In this document: piece by piece, positions 43,832 through 53,526 of the stretch | Layout of the letters: every line of letters begins with the position of its first letter | Numbering within the stretch: position 1 is the stretch's first letter | Source: Cyanobacteriota bacterium | GTDB taxonomy: Bacteria; Cyanobacteriota; Cyanobacteriia; CACIAM-69d | Length of the DNA stretch: 64,000 bases | Direction of reading: 5' to 3' | Assembly (NCBI GenBank): GCA_022402445.1 | Contig: JAKRSF010000008.1 | Coordinates: 579,410-643,409 of the forward strand | The notes under the pieces: model-generated | Database searches by the model: none | Seen by the model: only the letters and a program-made list of their open reading frames with translations | Told to the model about the DNA's origin: nothing | Program-made: the position numbers and the translations under genes

Positions 43832-43905
43832 CCTTGTTTGGCACCCTCAGGTGTTGGATCAACTGTTTCCTAAACCGCCCATCACCCATTGGCCCAGCCA
43901 TGGCC

Positions 43906-44571
43906 CTAGAGCCCCCAACCCTCCGGCGATCGGCTATTAAACCCCTCAATTTCCATCCGAGGCCCCTTCAGTTGATAGTAATCGGTTTTATAGAGATTGA
44001 AGCGGCATAAATCAATGGGCGTCACCTCCGACGGGTTGACATTGTGCATGGTACCCCCCGCCTTGAGCGCCCCCGCCGCCAACTCTGAGCAAAACATTTT
44101 TGAGCTATCTTCGGCGGTGGTCAGCAGCCGCGCAAAAAGATGGAAGGTCACGGGCAAATCTAGGGCCGATAAAACCGCCTGCCGAATGTCGTAGGGATAA
44201 TGTTCTTGCCGCAGCAAAAAATTGTAGAGCGCCCGCAGGTCCGTCTGCTCACGCAAATCATCCCGCAGGGGCAGCCACCACAGCACGCCGGGATAGAATT
44301 TGAGGCGGGTGCTGAGGCGATTGGAAATGACCGCGCCGCCGCCGGAGGCCCCGGAAACAACGGTGGCTTCCATCACTTGATTGAGGATGCCCTTCTGGGC
44401 TTCGCCATATAAAAAGACTTTCGTTTGAAAAACAATGCCCACGTGGGTGACGTTGGAGCGGGTGGCCCATTTAATCACCCGCGATAGCCCTTGGTTGCTC
44501 GAAAAGGCGATGATGTCGCCCGGTTGCATGTGGTCCCGTGCAGCATCATAGGTGATGGATTGCCAGCCCAT
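43906..44571 (-). CDS. Permuted NlpC/P60 (YiiX-like) protein
   Basis: 221 residues. Matches the permuted papain-like YaeF/YiiX group: MQPGDIIAFSSNQGLSRVI near the N-terminus, the histidine in NVTHVGIVF, and the catalytic cysteine in SSKMFCSELAAGAL. The fold resembles LRAT and NlpC/P60 hydrolases; substrates are probably lipids or peptide amides. No signal peptide. ATG 44571. A LRAT-type relative lies 4 kb away at 39714, a second papain-like enzyme in the same neighbourhood. Confidence 0.75.
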   Translation of the reverse strand: MGWQSITYDAARDHMQPGDIIAFSSNQGLSRVIKWATRSNVTHVGIVFQTKVFLYGEAQKGILNQVMEATVVSGASGGGAVISNRLSTRLKFYPGVLWWLPLRDDLREQTDLRALYNFLLRQEHYPYDIRQAVLSALDLPVTFHLFARLLTTAEDSSKMFCSELAAGALKAGGTMHNVNPSEVTPIDLCRFNLYKTDYYQLKGPRMEIEGFNSRSPEGWGL

Positions 44572-45146
44572 GGAAAGGTCCTCCGGGGATCAGGTGGGCG
44601 CGATCGCGTCGCGGCGGGGTGGGTTTTGGGGATGATTTGGAGCGCACCCCATGGTAACGGTTGGGGGGAGATCCGGCGATCGGCGTGTGGCCCCCTTGCG
44701 ATCGCGCCCTGGGGATGTTGGCCTAGGAATCCGCTGTGCTTGGCCTAGGATTGTGGCCCCGTGGCAGGTTTTGCCTTGATTTTTTTGCCTTGATTTTGCC
44801 CACTGCCGCCGCGATCGCCCCAGACGGCCCCTAAAACCGGGGTAACGTCAATCCAGGGGAACGGGGGCTAGGCCCCAGCCCATTGCGATCCGCCATGTTC
44901 ATCCTTGCAATTCACCATGGTCAAACCCTTGACTGTTTGCGATCGCGCCTGTTGTCTTTTCCCTTCAAAAGGCGTGGAGCTTTATTTTATTCAATTGACG
45001 GGGGAGGTGGATGCGATCGCGGCGGGCGGACCGGGTTTGATCCGTTGAGAAAACCCATCGAAGCTGTCCCAATAGCCGGGGCTCCATGGCCTCTGACCGG
45101 GGACAGTTTTTGAGATGGGACCGCGCGATCGCACCGATTAATTCCC
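44572..45146. other. Intergenic region, nothing recognised
   Basis: About 575 bp between the YiiX-like gene and the 3' end of acsF. Contains HIP1 sites. A 76-codon plus-strand frame (44883-45113) has neither family features nor a plausible start region. I see no RNA gene or terminator I would defend. Confidence 0.4.
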
Positions 45147-46208
45147 CTAAGCCACTTCGCAGCGCTGGGCCTCCGCATCCACGCCAGGGAGCCAATAGAG
45201 CACCCAAAGGTGTCCCAAAATCGCCGCCAGCAGGGGCAACTTCCGCAGGCTCTTCCACCAGCGCGGCCCCGGCGATCGCCCAATTTCCGACAGTTTGAGG
45301 TTCAATTCCGAACAGGCATGGAGCCGCTCCAAAAATTCGGGACGCTCTAGATCAAGAATTTCCGGGAAAGCCCGCGCCGCCGTTTCATTGGTCTTGCGGA
45401 TCACCTCCGCATCAAAGGCGGTCGGATCAATACCCAAGGATCGATAAAATCCCGATCGCTCATGGACCGTCAAGGTGTGGGTGGCAAAAACCGTCAGCAA
45501 AAAGAACCGACTCCACAGCCGCGATCGCCAGGTGGCCCAAAGTTTTGGCTGCGATCGCAACAGCACCTTAAAAATATCCCCATGGCGGTTCTCATCCTGA
45601 CACCAGGGCTCAAAATATTTGAACAGGGGATAAAAGCGCCGATCCGGATTCTGCTCCAGATGGCGATGGATCAAAATATAGCGCCAATAGCCAATCTTTT
45701 CAGACAGATAGACACTATAGATCACCCACTCGATGGGGAAAAATGTATATTGACGGTTTTTAGTCAAAAACCCCAGATCCAGCGTACGGCCAAAATCCCC
45801 CATCGCCTTATTCAAAAAACCCGCATGGCGCGCCTCATCCCGGGCCATCAAATGGAAAATTTCCGCCAGCACCGGACTTTGATCCCTAATGCGCCGCGAC
45901 AGCTCCTTGAACAACAAAAAGCCGGAAAATTCCGAAACGCAGGACCGCTCCAAATAATCCAAAAAAGCCTGACGCGTCTCCCCCGTAATCTCTGACCAAT
46001 CCTGGGCAAAGGACTCATCCCGCACAAAGTGCCGCGCATTATAGTCCGCGCGCATTTCCGCCAACATCGTTTCCAATTCCACCGCCTGGGACGATAAATC
46101 CATCGCCGCCGCCGCCCCAAAATCGGTGGTGTAAAACCTCGGCGTCAGCAAGGTTTCCTGGAGGGCCGCCTGACGAACCACCCCAGACTTGGGCAAAGAC
46201 GTGACCAT
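45147..46208 (-). CDS. acsF: Mg-protoporphyrin IX monomethyl ester oxidative cyclase
   Basis: Di-iron oxygenase that forms the isocyclic fifth ring of chlorophyll (AcsF; called ChlA in Synechocystis). 353 residues, normal length. Iron-ligand motifs: ESFAQDW and ERSCVSEFSGF, the ExxH of MARDEARHAGF, and CQDENRHGDIF. The family signature FLTKNRQYTFFPIEWVIYS is present (cut at YT). Start ATG 46208. It is divergent from heme oxygenase, with a 124-bp AT-rich region between. Synechocystis has a low-oxygen chlAII-ho2-hemN operon, so this copy may be the microoxic isoform, but sequence alone does not decide between isoforms. Confidence 0.93.
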   Translation of the reverse strand: MVTSLPKSGVVRQAALQETLLTPRFYTTDFGAAAAMDLSSQAVELETMLAEMRADYNARHFVRDESFAQDWSEITGETRQAFLDYLERSCVSEFSGFLLFKELSRRIRDQSPVLAEIFHLMARDEARHAGFLNKAMGDFGRTLDLGFLTKNRQYTFFPIEWVIYSVYLSEKIGYWRYILIHRHLEQNPDRRFYPLFKYFEPWCQDENRHGDIFKVLLRSQPKLWATWRSRLWSRFFLLTVFATHTLTVHERSGFYRSLGIDPTAFDAEVIRKTNETAARAFPEILDLERPEFLERLHACSELNLKLSEIGRSPGPRWWKSLRKLPLLAAILGHLWVLYWLPGVDAEAQRCEVA

Positions 46209-46332
46209 ATCGCTCCCCCGGGCTGCACCCCGGACCGTTTGTTAATTTCTGAAAACTTTTCATCATTTAAGCATTTAATCGCCATATGGTTATTTATCGT
46301 TAACAGAATTTCACGAAGGGAGGACAGGGACG
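46209..46332. promoter_or_regulatory. Divergent acsF / ho promoter region
   Basis: A 124-bp intergenic stretch, strongly AT-rich in a GC-rich background (46240-46310). It holds GTTAATTTCTGAAAAC and, near the other end, GTTAACAGAATTTC, a loose inverted pair that could be a regulator site. A GGGAGGA ribosome-binding sequence precedes the ho start. In Synechocystis the chlAII-ho2-hemN operon is controlled by the MarR-type ChlR; whether a ChlR site is present here I cannot say. Confidence 0.5.
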
Positions 46333-47073
46333 ATGGTCCTGGGAGCGGGCTTGGCGGAGCGGTTGCGGGAGGGAACGCGGGCGGCCCACGGGCTGGCGGA
46401 GGAGACGGTTTATATGCGCTGTTTCACCCAGGGGGTGGTGGGCCGTGGGGCGTTTCGCCAGTGGCTGATGGATTTGTATGGGGTCTATCGGCTGCTGGAG
46501 GAGCAAATGGGGGAGTTGGCGGCGACGGAGCCTGCGATCGCGGGGATTCAGTTTCCGGAGCTCTGGCGGACGGCGGCGATCGCGGCGGATCTCGAGTTTT
46601 ATTGGGGGCCGGATTGGGAGGCGTTGGTGCAGCCCAGTGAGGCGGGGACGGTCTATTTGGCGCGCCTTGGGGCGGTGGCGTGGCAGCAGCCGGAGTTGCT
46701 GGTGGCCCATGCCTATGTGCGATATATGGGGGACTTATCGGGCGGCCAGGGGCTCAAGGCCATGGCCCGTAAGGCTTTGAATCTGCCGGAGGATCGCGGG
46801 ACGCAATTCCATACGTTTGAGGCGCTGCCCACGGTGGAGGCGCAGCGGGCCTTCAAGGGGCGCTACCGGGAGGCGCTCAATGGGTTGCCCCTGACGGAGG
46901 CGCAGATCCAGGCGATCGTGGCGGAGGCGAATCTGGCCTTTCACCTGAACTGTGGCCTGATGCGGGGGTTGGAGCCGCTGCTGAAGTCGGAGGTGGATCC
47001 TGAGCGCTGGCGGGGGGCGATCGCCCGACGGGCGGGTGAATCCGGCCATGCGCCGGCGTTGGTGGGGGGCTAG
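46333..47073 (+). CDS. ho: Heme oxygenase (biliverdin-producing)
   Basis: Opens heme to biliverdin, CO and iron, the first step to phycobilins. 246 residues, close to the usual 240. The proximal heme-ligand histidine is in GTRAAHGLAE near residue 19. The distal-helix signature VAHAYVRYMGDLSGGQ is complete. ATG 46333 has GGGAGGA about nine bases upstream. It is divergent from acsF and followed by hemF after 176 bp, forming a tetrapyrrole cluster. I cannot assign it to the HO1 or HO2 class from sequence by eye. Confidence 0.95.
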   Translation: MVLGAGLAERLREGTRAAHGLAEETVYMRCFTQGVVGRGAFRQWLMDLYGVYRLLEEQMGELAATEPAIAGIQFPELWRTAAIAADLEFYWGPDWEALVQPSEAGTVYLARLGAVAWQQPELLVAHAYVRYMGDLSGGQGLKAMARKALNLPEDRGTQFHTFEALPTVEAQRAFKGRYREALNGLPLTEAQIQAIVAEANLAFHLNCGLMRGLEPLLKSEVDPERWRGAIARRAGESGHAPALVGG

Positions 47074-47249
47074 GGCCGTGGGGGGCATGATCGCGCGATC
47101 GCCGCCCAGGTTGCTGCCGATGCTGGGTTGTCGCTGCCGGGGTTGAACCGGTGGGGCGATCGGCGGAGGCCATGGGCTGAAATGGGCTGATTTCTCTGAT
47201 TTTTCTGATTTTTTGTTGTTTACACCCTAATTTTGCTGTTTTGACTGCC

Positions 47250-48353
47250 ATGACTGCTTTTACCACGGCTAAAACGTCTAATCTTGGCTCTACCCATCCG
47301 GAGGCCGCTGGAGCCGCGATCGCCCCGGCCCCATGTCCCCCGCCGAAGGATTCGCGGCAGCGGGTCGGGGCCTGGATGCGCCAGATCCAGGATGAAATTT
47401 GTGCGGGCCTCGCGGCGGCGGACGGCATCAGTCAGTTTTGTGAGGATGCATGGGAACGGCCCGAGGGGGGCGGCGGGCGATCGCGCGTCATTCAAAATGG
47501 CGACATTTTTGAGCAGGGGGGCGTGAATTTTTCGGAGGTGTGGGGTACCCAGTTGCCGCCGTCAATTTTGACCCAGCGTCCCGAGGCGATTGGCCATGAT
47601 TTCTATGCCACGGGCACGTCCATGGTGCTGCATCCGCGCAGTCCCTATGTCCCCACCGTTCACCTGAATTATCGTTACTTTGAAGCGGGGCCGGTGTGGT
47701 GGTTTGGGGGCGGCGTTGACCTGACGCCCTACTATCCCTTTGCGGAGGATGTGCTGCATTTCCATCAAACCCTCAAGGAGACCTGCGATCGCCACAATCC
47801 CCACTATTACCCCGCCTTTAAAGCCTGGTGCGACGAATATTTTTACCTGAAACATCGCCAGGAAACCCGAGGGGTGGGGGGCATTTTCTTCGACTATCTC
47901 GACACCAGCGGCCAGCTCTATCGTGGCCCAGAAACCACCGGTGCCGCTGCGGACTATGGCCGTCAGGTGGGGGCCGTGGGGCCTCAGGATTGGGAGGGTC
48001 TCTTCGATTTCGTGCGCGACTGTGGCCGTGCCTTTTTGCCCGCCTACCGGCCCATCATTGAACGGCGGCGCGGCATTGCCTATGGCGATCGCGAGCGGAA
48101 TTTCCAGCTCTATCGGCGGGGGCGCTATGCGGAATTTAATTTGGTCTACGATCGCGGCACTATTTTCGGCCTACAAACCAATGGGCGCACGGAATCAATT
48201 TTGATGTCCCTGCCGCCGTTGGCCCGCTGGGAATATGGCTATCAACCGGAGCCCAACAGCCGCGAGGCGGATCTCTATGAAACGTTCCTAAAACCCCAGG
48301 ATTGGCTCGGTTCTTGGCAGGCTAAGGCCGCGATCGCAACGCCGGTTCAGTAG
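47250..48353 (+). CDS. hemF: Oxygen-dependent coproporphyrinogen III oxidase
   Basis: Oxidatively decarboxylates coproporphyrinogen III to protoporphyrinogen IX using O2. About 367 residues. Signature segments: [45 protein letters not shown], and GIFFDYLD; also [20 protein letters not shown] near the end. ATG 47250 is used; a TTG three codons upstream is possible. Related low-oxygen clusters carry the oxygen-independent hemN at this place, so the presence of the aerobic enzyme is notable. A hairpin terminator follows. Confidence 0.96.
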   Translation: MTAFTTAKTSNLGSTHPEAAGAAIAPAPCPPPKDSRQRVGAWMRQIQDEICAGLAAADGISQFCEDAWERPEGGGGRSRVIQNGDIFEQGGVNFSEVWGTQLPPSILTQRPEAIGHDFYATGTSMVLHPRSPYVPTVHLNYRYFEAGPVWWFGGGVDLTPYYPFAEDVLHFHQTLKETCDRHNPHYYPAFKAWCDEYFYLKHRQETRGVGGIFFDYLDTSGQLYRGPETTGAAADYGRQVGAVGPQDWEGLFDFVRDCGRAFLPAYRPIIERRRGIAYGDRERNFQLYRRGRYAEFNLVYDRGTIFGLQTNGRTESILMSLPPLARWEYGYQPEPNSREADLYETFLKPQDWLGSWQAKAAIATPVQ

Positions 48354-48395
48354 GATTTGATGATCTGATCTGCGACCTAATTTAGAACCAAAACT

Positions 48396-48439
48396 ATGGC
48401 TGGAGTTTAGGGATTGATTTGACCCTAGACCCCAGCCAT
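48396..48439. terminator. Bidirectional terminator between hemF and prxQ
   Basis: A strong inverted repeat: ATGGCTGGAGTTTAGGG (48396-48412) and CCCTAGACCCCAGCCAT (48423-48439), 10-nt loop, 15 of 17 pairs matched. On the plus strand it is followed by TTTTC; on the minus strand by AGTTTTGG. It lies between the convergent hemF and PrxQ genes and could stop both. Confidence 0.7.
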
Positions 48440-48469
48440 TTTCATTCAAAGGGTTGACTGAGCCGTGGC

Positions 48470-48928
48470 CTAGGCCGCGATCGCGCGCACCGTTTTTAGG
48501 GCCTCTTCCACATGGCCCTTCGCATTGAGCATCGAGTTAAAAATGTGGCGCACCACCCCCTCGCGATCAATAACATAGGTTACCCGACCCGGCAGAACGA
48601 ACAATTCATTGGGCACGCCAAACGCCTTGCGGGCCTCATTTTTCGCATCACTCACCAGCAAAAACGGCAGATTATGCTTCGCCCCGAACCGCTGGTGGGA
48701 CTCCACGGAGTCGGCGCTGATGCCGATCACCACGGCCCCCGCCGCCGCAAAATCCCCATAGCTATCCCGAAACCCGCAGGCTTCCAGGGTGCAACCGGGC
48801 GTATCGTCCTTCGGGTAGAAGTACACCACCACCGGCTGCTTGCCCACGAAGCTGCTCAGGGTCACCGTTTCACCCGTTTGGGTGGGCAGGGAAAAGTCCG
48901 GGGCCTTGTCACCAATCTGAATTGCCAT
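48470..48928 (-). CDS. Peroxiredoxin, PrxQ/BCP type
   Basis: Thiol peroxidase of 152 residues that reduces H2O2 and organic peroxides using thioredoxin. The peroxidatic cysteine is in TPGCTLEACGF, with the resolving cysteine five residues later, as in atypical 2-Cys PrxQ/BCP enzymes. MAIQIGDKAPDFSLPTQTG is the family N-terminus. ATG 48928. It is transcribed alone, convergent with hemF. Functionally fits protection near tetrapyrrole and photosynthetic metabolism, but that link is inference. Confidence 0.94.
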   Translation of the reverse strand: MAIQIGDKAPDFSLPTQTGETVTLSSFVGKQPVVVYFYPKDDTPGCTLEACGFRDSYGDFAAAGAVVIGISADSVESHQRFGAKHNLPFLLVSDAKNEARKAFGVPNELFVLPGRVTYVIDREGVVRHIFNSMLNAKGHVEEALKTVRAIAA

Positions 48929-49031
48929 GGCTCGCTCGACACCTAGGGGTCTTGTAACGATTTCTTAACAAGGCCATGGTACCGCAGGGGGCGCGCGGTG
49001 GCCGCGATCGCGCGATCGGCAATTTCCACAG

Positions 49032-49073
49032 CCAAGAAAAATCACTTAAACTTTTTTGAGTGAGATTTCTTGG
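49032..49073 (-). terminator. Stem-loop downstream of the prfC operon
   Basis: An imperfect inverted repeat with 18-bp arms, 15 of 18 paired: CCAAGAAAAATCACTTAA (49032-49049) and TTGAGTGAGATTTCTTGG (49056-49073), 6-nt loop. Read on the minus strand it follows the prfC/orf563 transcription unit and ends with TTTTTCTTGG, as an intrinsic terminator might. It is AT-rich in a GC-rich region. Confidence 0.5.
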
Positions 49074-49115
49074 AGGGCGTCAACAAATCCCCCTTTCCCC
49101 TGGGAGCCAATGCAT

Positions 49116-50807
49116 TTAATTCAAGGATCCCACCGCGATCGCGGTGGGATCCTTGAGGGCAGCGGCGGCTTGGCTGAGGGCAAAATCCACCTGACGATCG
49201 AGGGACGAACTATTGTTAGGTTGCTGGCGATACCAGGCGATCGCGGCGGGGCGACCCTCCCGAGCCGATCGCGCCAGGGCCGCCCAGATTTTTGGCGTTT
49301 GCAGGGCCGGTTCCTGAACAATCGCCGCATCAATGCGCCGCCAATAGATCTCAAAATCCCGCTGGAGCGCCCGCATCAGCACCCCGCGATCGCCCAGGGG
49401 CAACCGTTCCCACCGCTCTAGGGCCTGCTGCCACCGGCCATCGGCCAAACTCGCCAGCACCGCCCCCGCTGGCGTACTCGCCGCCTCATCCGCCCTAGCC
49501 TGGGCCACCAGGGCATGGTAACGAATGAAATCCCGCTGGGCGATCGCCCGCATCGGCCACTGGCCCCGCTGCCGTTGGTACAGATCCGACAGTTGCCGCT
49601 CCGCCTGGGACCACAGCCCCCCCCGCGCCAGGGCGATCGCGCGGCCATAGACCCCATCCTTCAGGGAAATTTCCGTCAGCGACAGGGGTTCTAGGGCAAT
49701 GGGATTGAGATCAAAGGCACGCGGTTGCAGTTGATAAATGTCAAACACTGGCTCACGGCCCACCCCGCGATCAATCACCAGCTCCGGCGTTTCATCCCCG
49801 GTCACATTGCTCCAGAGGGGTAAACGCCCCTGGGGACTGCCCCAGCGCACCATGGCCTCCAGGTGGGCGCGATCGCGGTTGAAATGCACCACCGTACCGT
49901 ACAGCGACGACAACTGGCGGGTTTCATAGCGCCCCGTCAGGGTCAGCCACACCCCCGTATCGGGACCGCGCTCCATCCGCTCAATCTCCGTCAGGGGCAG
50001 CGGTCGGTTCGAGCCCTGCACCTGGGTATCCGCTTGGCTCAGGGGGGCCAGCACCAGGGACTGTTCCGGCCCCGCCACCGGGACGCGGGCAATCTGGCGA
50101 TAGCGCACAACCCCATCCCCCCCGGCCCGCACCGTTTGATAGGTCCGCAGTTCCAAAATCGCTTGGCAGGGCGATCGCAAGGGGCAGTCCTCCGTTTGGG
50201 CAAAGAGGGGGATCAAAATGCGCCCCTCCCCGAGATCGAGAATGTCCCCCGCCAGCCGGCCTTCCCCCTCCAGGGTGATCTGGGAGCGGATGTCCGCCAA
50301 ACTCAGCAGGCGATCGCTCGGTGGTAGCTGCCCCCCCAACTGTTCCGGCAACAGGCCCAGCAGGCCGCTGAGCCGTTCGGGATAGAAAATCGCCGTGATG
50401 CCCAGCCAGCCGCCCCCGAGGGTGATGCCCACCGCGCCGATGAGCCCCACCGCGATCGCACTGGCAAAGGCCCGCTCCCCCAGCCACTGCCACGGGGACG
50501 GGGGCCGACCGGTCAGGCGGACGGTTTGGGGGTGGCGGCGCGATCGCGCGACCGAAGGCCGACGCCCTCGGGCATCCAGGGGCTGGACCAGGGCGGTGGG
50601 GCGCTCAGCACCAGGGGCGATGGGTGGGGGCTTTGCCCCGATGGGTGGGGGCTGTGCCCCGATCGCGGGTTTCGAGGGGGGACGTAGCACGCGGCGCAGT
50701 GGGCGAAGGGGTAGACGGCAGCGGAAGGGGGCAGGCGAGGGAGCGATCGCCACGATGGTGGCAATTCTAAGGGCGATCGTCCATCCCCGAACAGGCGCTA
50801 GGGCCAC
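49116..50807 (-). CDS. Hypothetical membrane-anchored protein downstream of prfC
   Basis: Up to 563 residues. The first 110 residues are basic and Pro/Arg-rich and may be partly untranslated: the start is uncertain (GTG 50807, or GTG near 50756). A transmembrane helix (ASAIAVGLIGAVGITLGGGWLG cut at GG, about 115-135) is followed by a large extracytoplasmic part with VTGDETPELVIDRG (an FG-GAP-like turn) and a C-terminal helical region rich in Ala/Arg/Gln with TPR-like character. No named family recognised. It begins 44 bp after prfC on the same strand. Its 3' end contains the 36-bp HIP1 palindrome. Confidence 0.65.
   Translation of the reverse strand: MALAPVRGWTIALRIATIVAIAPSPAPFRCRLPLRPLRRVLRPPSKPAIGAQPPPIGAKPPPIAPGAERPTALVQPLDARGRRPSVARSRRHPQTVRLTGRPPSPWQWLGERAFASAIAVGLIGAVGITLGGGWLGITAIFYPERLSGLLGLLPEQLGGQLPPSDRLLSLADIRSQITLEGEGRLAGDILDLGEGRILIPLFAQTEDCPLRSPCQAILELRTYQTVRAGGDGVVRYRQIARVPVAGPEQSLVLAPLSQADTQVQGSNRPLPLTEIERMERGPDTGVWLTLTGRYETRQLSSLYGTVVHFNRDRAHLEAMVRWGSPQGRLPLWSNVTGDETPELVIDRGVGREPVFDIYQLQPRAFDLNPIALEPLSLTEISLKDGVYGRAIALARGGLWSQAERQLSDLYQRQRGQWPMRAIAQRDFIRYHALVAQARADEAASTPAGAVLASLADGRWQQALERWERLPLGDRGVLMRALQRDFEIYWRRIDAAIVQEPALQTPKIWAALARSAREGRPAAIAWYRQQPNNSSSLDRQVDFALSQAAAALKDPTAIAVGSLN
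49121..49156. repeat. Perfect 36-bp palindrome centred on HIP1
   Basis: Positions 49121-49138 are the exact reverse complement of 49139-49156, with GCGATCGC at the centre and GGATCC on each side. It lies inside the last 12 codons of the minus-strand gene 49116-50807 (encoding ...KDPTAIAVGSL). As DNA it could extrude a cruciform; as RNA it would form a very stable hairpin at the end of the coding region. No U-tract follows. Confidence 0.9.
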
Positions 50808-50851
50808 CGAACCGGCCAGGGGCCACCGCCGCGATCGGCCTAGGCACCGCC

Positions 50852-52471
50852 CTAAACACTGCCCAATGGCGACACCGATCGCAGGCGCAACTCCGGCTTA
50901 TCCATTTCCACCTGCTGGCAATTCCACTCATTTTTAAAGAGCAAAACGGGCCGCTCAAAATGATCCTTCACCAGGAACGTATTGAATAAACGCCCCGCCT
51001 TTTCCAGGGCATCCCACCCCGCCGTCACCCATCGGGCCGCCGTGTAGGGCAACAATTCCAGGCGCGTTTCCACCCCATATTCCGACTGGAGCCGGAACTG
51101 CACCACCTCAAACTGAAGCTGGCCCACCGCCGCCAAAATCGGATCGCGCTTGGCCTCATCCGCCGCGTGCATGATTTGTACGGCCCCCTCCTCCTGGAGT
51201 TCAGAAACCCCCTTATAAAATTGCTTGAATTTCGAGGGGTTGGGGTTACGGAGATAGGCGAAAATTTCCGGTGAAAAGCTGGGAATGCCTTCATATTCCA
51301 GCTTCTTGCCCATATAGATCGTGTCGCCGATCGCGAAAACCCCCGGATTATTCAAACCAATCACATCGCCGGGGTAGGCTTCATCCACCGATTCGCGATC
51401 CTGGGCAAACAATTTCTGGGGCCGCGATAGGCGCACGGTCTTGCCCGATCGCGCATGGGTCACGGTCATATCCTTTTCAAAGCGCCCCGAACACACCCGC
51501 ACAAAGGCCACGCGATCGCGGTGTTTCGGATCCATATTGGCCTGGAGCTTAAAGACAAACCCCGAAAAATTGGGGTACGTCGGCTCAATTTCCCCCTGAT
51601 TACTCAACCGGGGCGCAGGCTTGAGGGCATATTGCAAAAAGGAATCCAGGAAAAGCTGCACGCCAAAATTCGTCATGGCGCTGCCAAAAAAGACCGGCGT
51701 CAATTCCCCCGCGTGGATCGCCTCTAGATCCAGCTCGCTGCCCAACTCATCGAGCAGCTCCACCTCTTCGAGCAACTGGACATAGAGCTCCGTGCCAATT
51801 TGTTCTTCCAGGGCCGGATCATCGAGGGCCACCGTCGTCGTGGTCGCCGCCTTGCTGCCGTGGAGACTGCGCTGGAACAGATGCACCGTGCGGCTGTGGC
51901 GATCAAAGACCCCCTTGAAGCGATCGCCCTGGCCGATGGGCCAATTCATGGGATAGGTCGCCAATTTCAATTCCTGTTCAATTTCATCGAGCAGGTCCAA
52001 CGGATCCCGGGCGGGGCGATCGAGCTTATTGGCAAAGGTAAAAATCGGCAGCTTCCGCAGTTGGCACACTTCAAATAATTTGCGGGTTTGGGGTTCGAGG
52101 CCCTTGGCCGCGTCGATGAGCATCACCGCATTGTCCGCCGCCGCCAGGGTGCGGTAGGTATCTTCACTGAAGTCCTGGTGACCGGGGGTGTCGAGGAGGT
52201 TGATCTGCGTATCCCGGTAGAGGAATTGCAGCACGGTCGAGGTGATCGAAATGCCCCGCTGCTGTTCCATGGCCATCCAGTCCGAGGTGGCCTGTCGCTG
52301 GCTGCGGCGCGCCTTGACGGCTCCGGCCTCGTGGATGGCCCCTCCGTACAGGAGCAGTTTTTCCGTGAGGGTGGTTTTACCGGCGTCCGGGTGGGAGATG
52401 ATCGCGAAGTTGCGGCGGCGATTCACTTCCTGCTGGAGTTGGGCAAGGTCGAGGGGGTCGTTGGCGATCAT
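50852..52471 (-). CDS. prfC: Peptide chain release factor 3
   Basis: GTPase that recycles RF1/RF2 from the ribosome after termination. About 539 residues, normal length. G-domain motifs: [12 protein letters not shown] (G1), [10 protein letters not shown] (G2 region), [16 protein letters not shown] (G3) and FANKLDR (G4), with RF3-specific [20 protein letters not shown] before G2. ATG 52471 (MIANDPLDL) is preferred to a start four codons upstream. Followed by the hypothetical membrane gene after 44 bp. Confidence 0.96.
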   Translation of the reverse strand: MIANDPLDLAQLQQEVNRRRNFAIISHPDAGKTTLTEKLLLYGGAIHEAGAVKARRSQRQATSDWMAMEQQRGISITSTVLQFLYRDTQINLLDTPGHQDFSEDTYRTLAAADNAVMLIDAAKGLEPQTRKLFEVCQLRKLPIFTFANKLDRPARDPLDLLDEIEQELKLATYPMNWPIGQGDRFKGVFDRHSRTVHLFQRSLHGSKAATTTTVALDDPALEEQIGTELYVQLLEEVELLDELGSELDLEAIHAGELTPVFFGSAMTNFGVQLFLDSFLQYALKPAPRLSNQGEIEPTYPNFSGFVFKLQANMDPKHRDRVAFVRVCSGRFEKDMTVTHARSGKTVRLSRPQKLFAQDRESVDEAYPGDVIGLNNPGVFAIGDTIYMGKKLEYEGIPSFSPEIFAYLRNPNPSKFKQFYKGVSELQEEGAVQIMHAADEAKRDPILAAVGQLQFEVVQFRLQSEYGVETRLELLPYTAARWVTAGWDALEKAGRLFNTFLVKDHFERPVLLFKNEWNCQQVEMDKPELRLRSVSPLGSV

Positions 52472-52701
52472 GGCGGGGCGCAACGGAGCGGTTTGGATGG
52501 ACGGGGGTGAAACGGTTGTGGAGCAAATGCTATGGCTCTGAGGATCTGATTATAGGTTGCCTAGGGCGGGCACTTGGAAATCTGGCCGATCGCGATCGCC
52601 GATCGCGGCAGCCGTAGTTAGGGTCAAGGCAGAGGCGGACCCGGTGATCGATTGGCGGGTTCTGCGATCGCCCCTTTGGGGGTAGGAGTCAATCCAGCGC
52701 C

Positions 52702-53061
52702 ATGGCAACTCAACGGCAGTGCAAACGGCTTGCGGCGATCGCCGCGGTCACCCTGGGCTATTTGATGGGGGTGCCCCTGATGGCGTCCAAGGCGGGGCAT
52801 GGGGGCATCGTTACGGCCCTCGGTTACCGCGATCGCGCCCCCGATATCCAGGCTCCGGCCCAATCCCCTAGGGCCTGCGATCGCCTCCCCTTGGGCCGCA
52901 GCGCCGTGCAGTTGGCCGTGCGATCGCGCGGGGATGGGCCGTGGCAATCGGTCGTTGTGCTGGGCCATGGGGGCTGTGGGCTGGGGCAGGGCCGGATCGA
53001 AGGGCGCTCACCCAATCCCGCGATCGCCGCGATCGCCACCGACGAAACACCGGCCCCTTGA
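52702..53061 (+). CDS. Possible small exported protein
   Basis: A frame of 119 residues. The N-terminus is basic then hydrophobic (KRLAAIAAVTLGYLMGVPLMASKAG), resembling a signal peptide. The remainder is Gly/Ala/Arg-rich, with a weak GRSAVQLAVRSRGDGPWQSV strand region and two Cys. No known family. Other frames overlap it with similar length, and HIP1 sites generate chance Ala-Ile-Ala strings, so confidence is low. It stands alone between prfC and the pentapeptide gene. Confidence 0.35.
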   Translation: MATQRQCKRLAAIAAVTLGYLMGVPLMASKAGHGGIVTALGYRDRAPDIQAPAQSPRACDRLPLGRSAVQLAVRSRGDGPWQSVVVLGHGGCGLGQGRIEGRSPNPAIAAIATDETPAP

Positions 53062-53526
53062 ACAGGGCGGGGGACGGATCAGACGCAGATCAGGTACAGA
53101 TTCAGAATCATCAGAAAAGATCGAAAAAAATCGCCCCAATCCACAGCAGCGCCCTAATCGGGAGCCCAGATCGCCCTAGATCTAGCCCCCTCCCCTAAAC
53201 TGCGCCATTCGCGAGTTTTCCTTAAATTTTGCCGGATCGTTCAATCCAGGGGTCTACCTTGTTCCCAAGGTCCGAACCACTGCGGACCAAAACGCTCCGG
53301 GTGAATTTACGCAGACGGAACGCAAACATTTCGCCCCATCAGCAACGCCAACACGGACACAGCACCTCCCCTAGACGGACGCGATCGCAAACGACCACCG
53401 GCCATCGTAGAAGTCAGGGGTTCACCAGTATTTCGGTCGTCGCTTGAATGCTTGGTGGATCCCGCCTTCAACCCCGGTTACGGATCTATCCCGCCCGCCA
53501 CCGCCCACGAGAGGAGCCCCAGAGTC
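53062..53526. other. Intergenic region upstream of pentapeptide gene
   Basis: About 465 bp. No gene recognised. The first part (53080-53230) is AT-richer and could hold a promoter. An in-frame extension of the pentapeptide gene runs back to 53452 but lacks coding character. AGAGGAG just before 53527 is a good ribosome-binding site. Confidence 0.45.
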
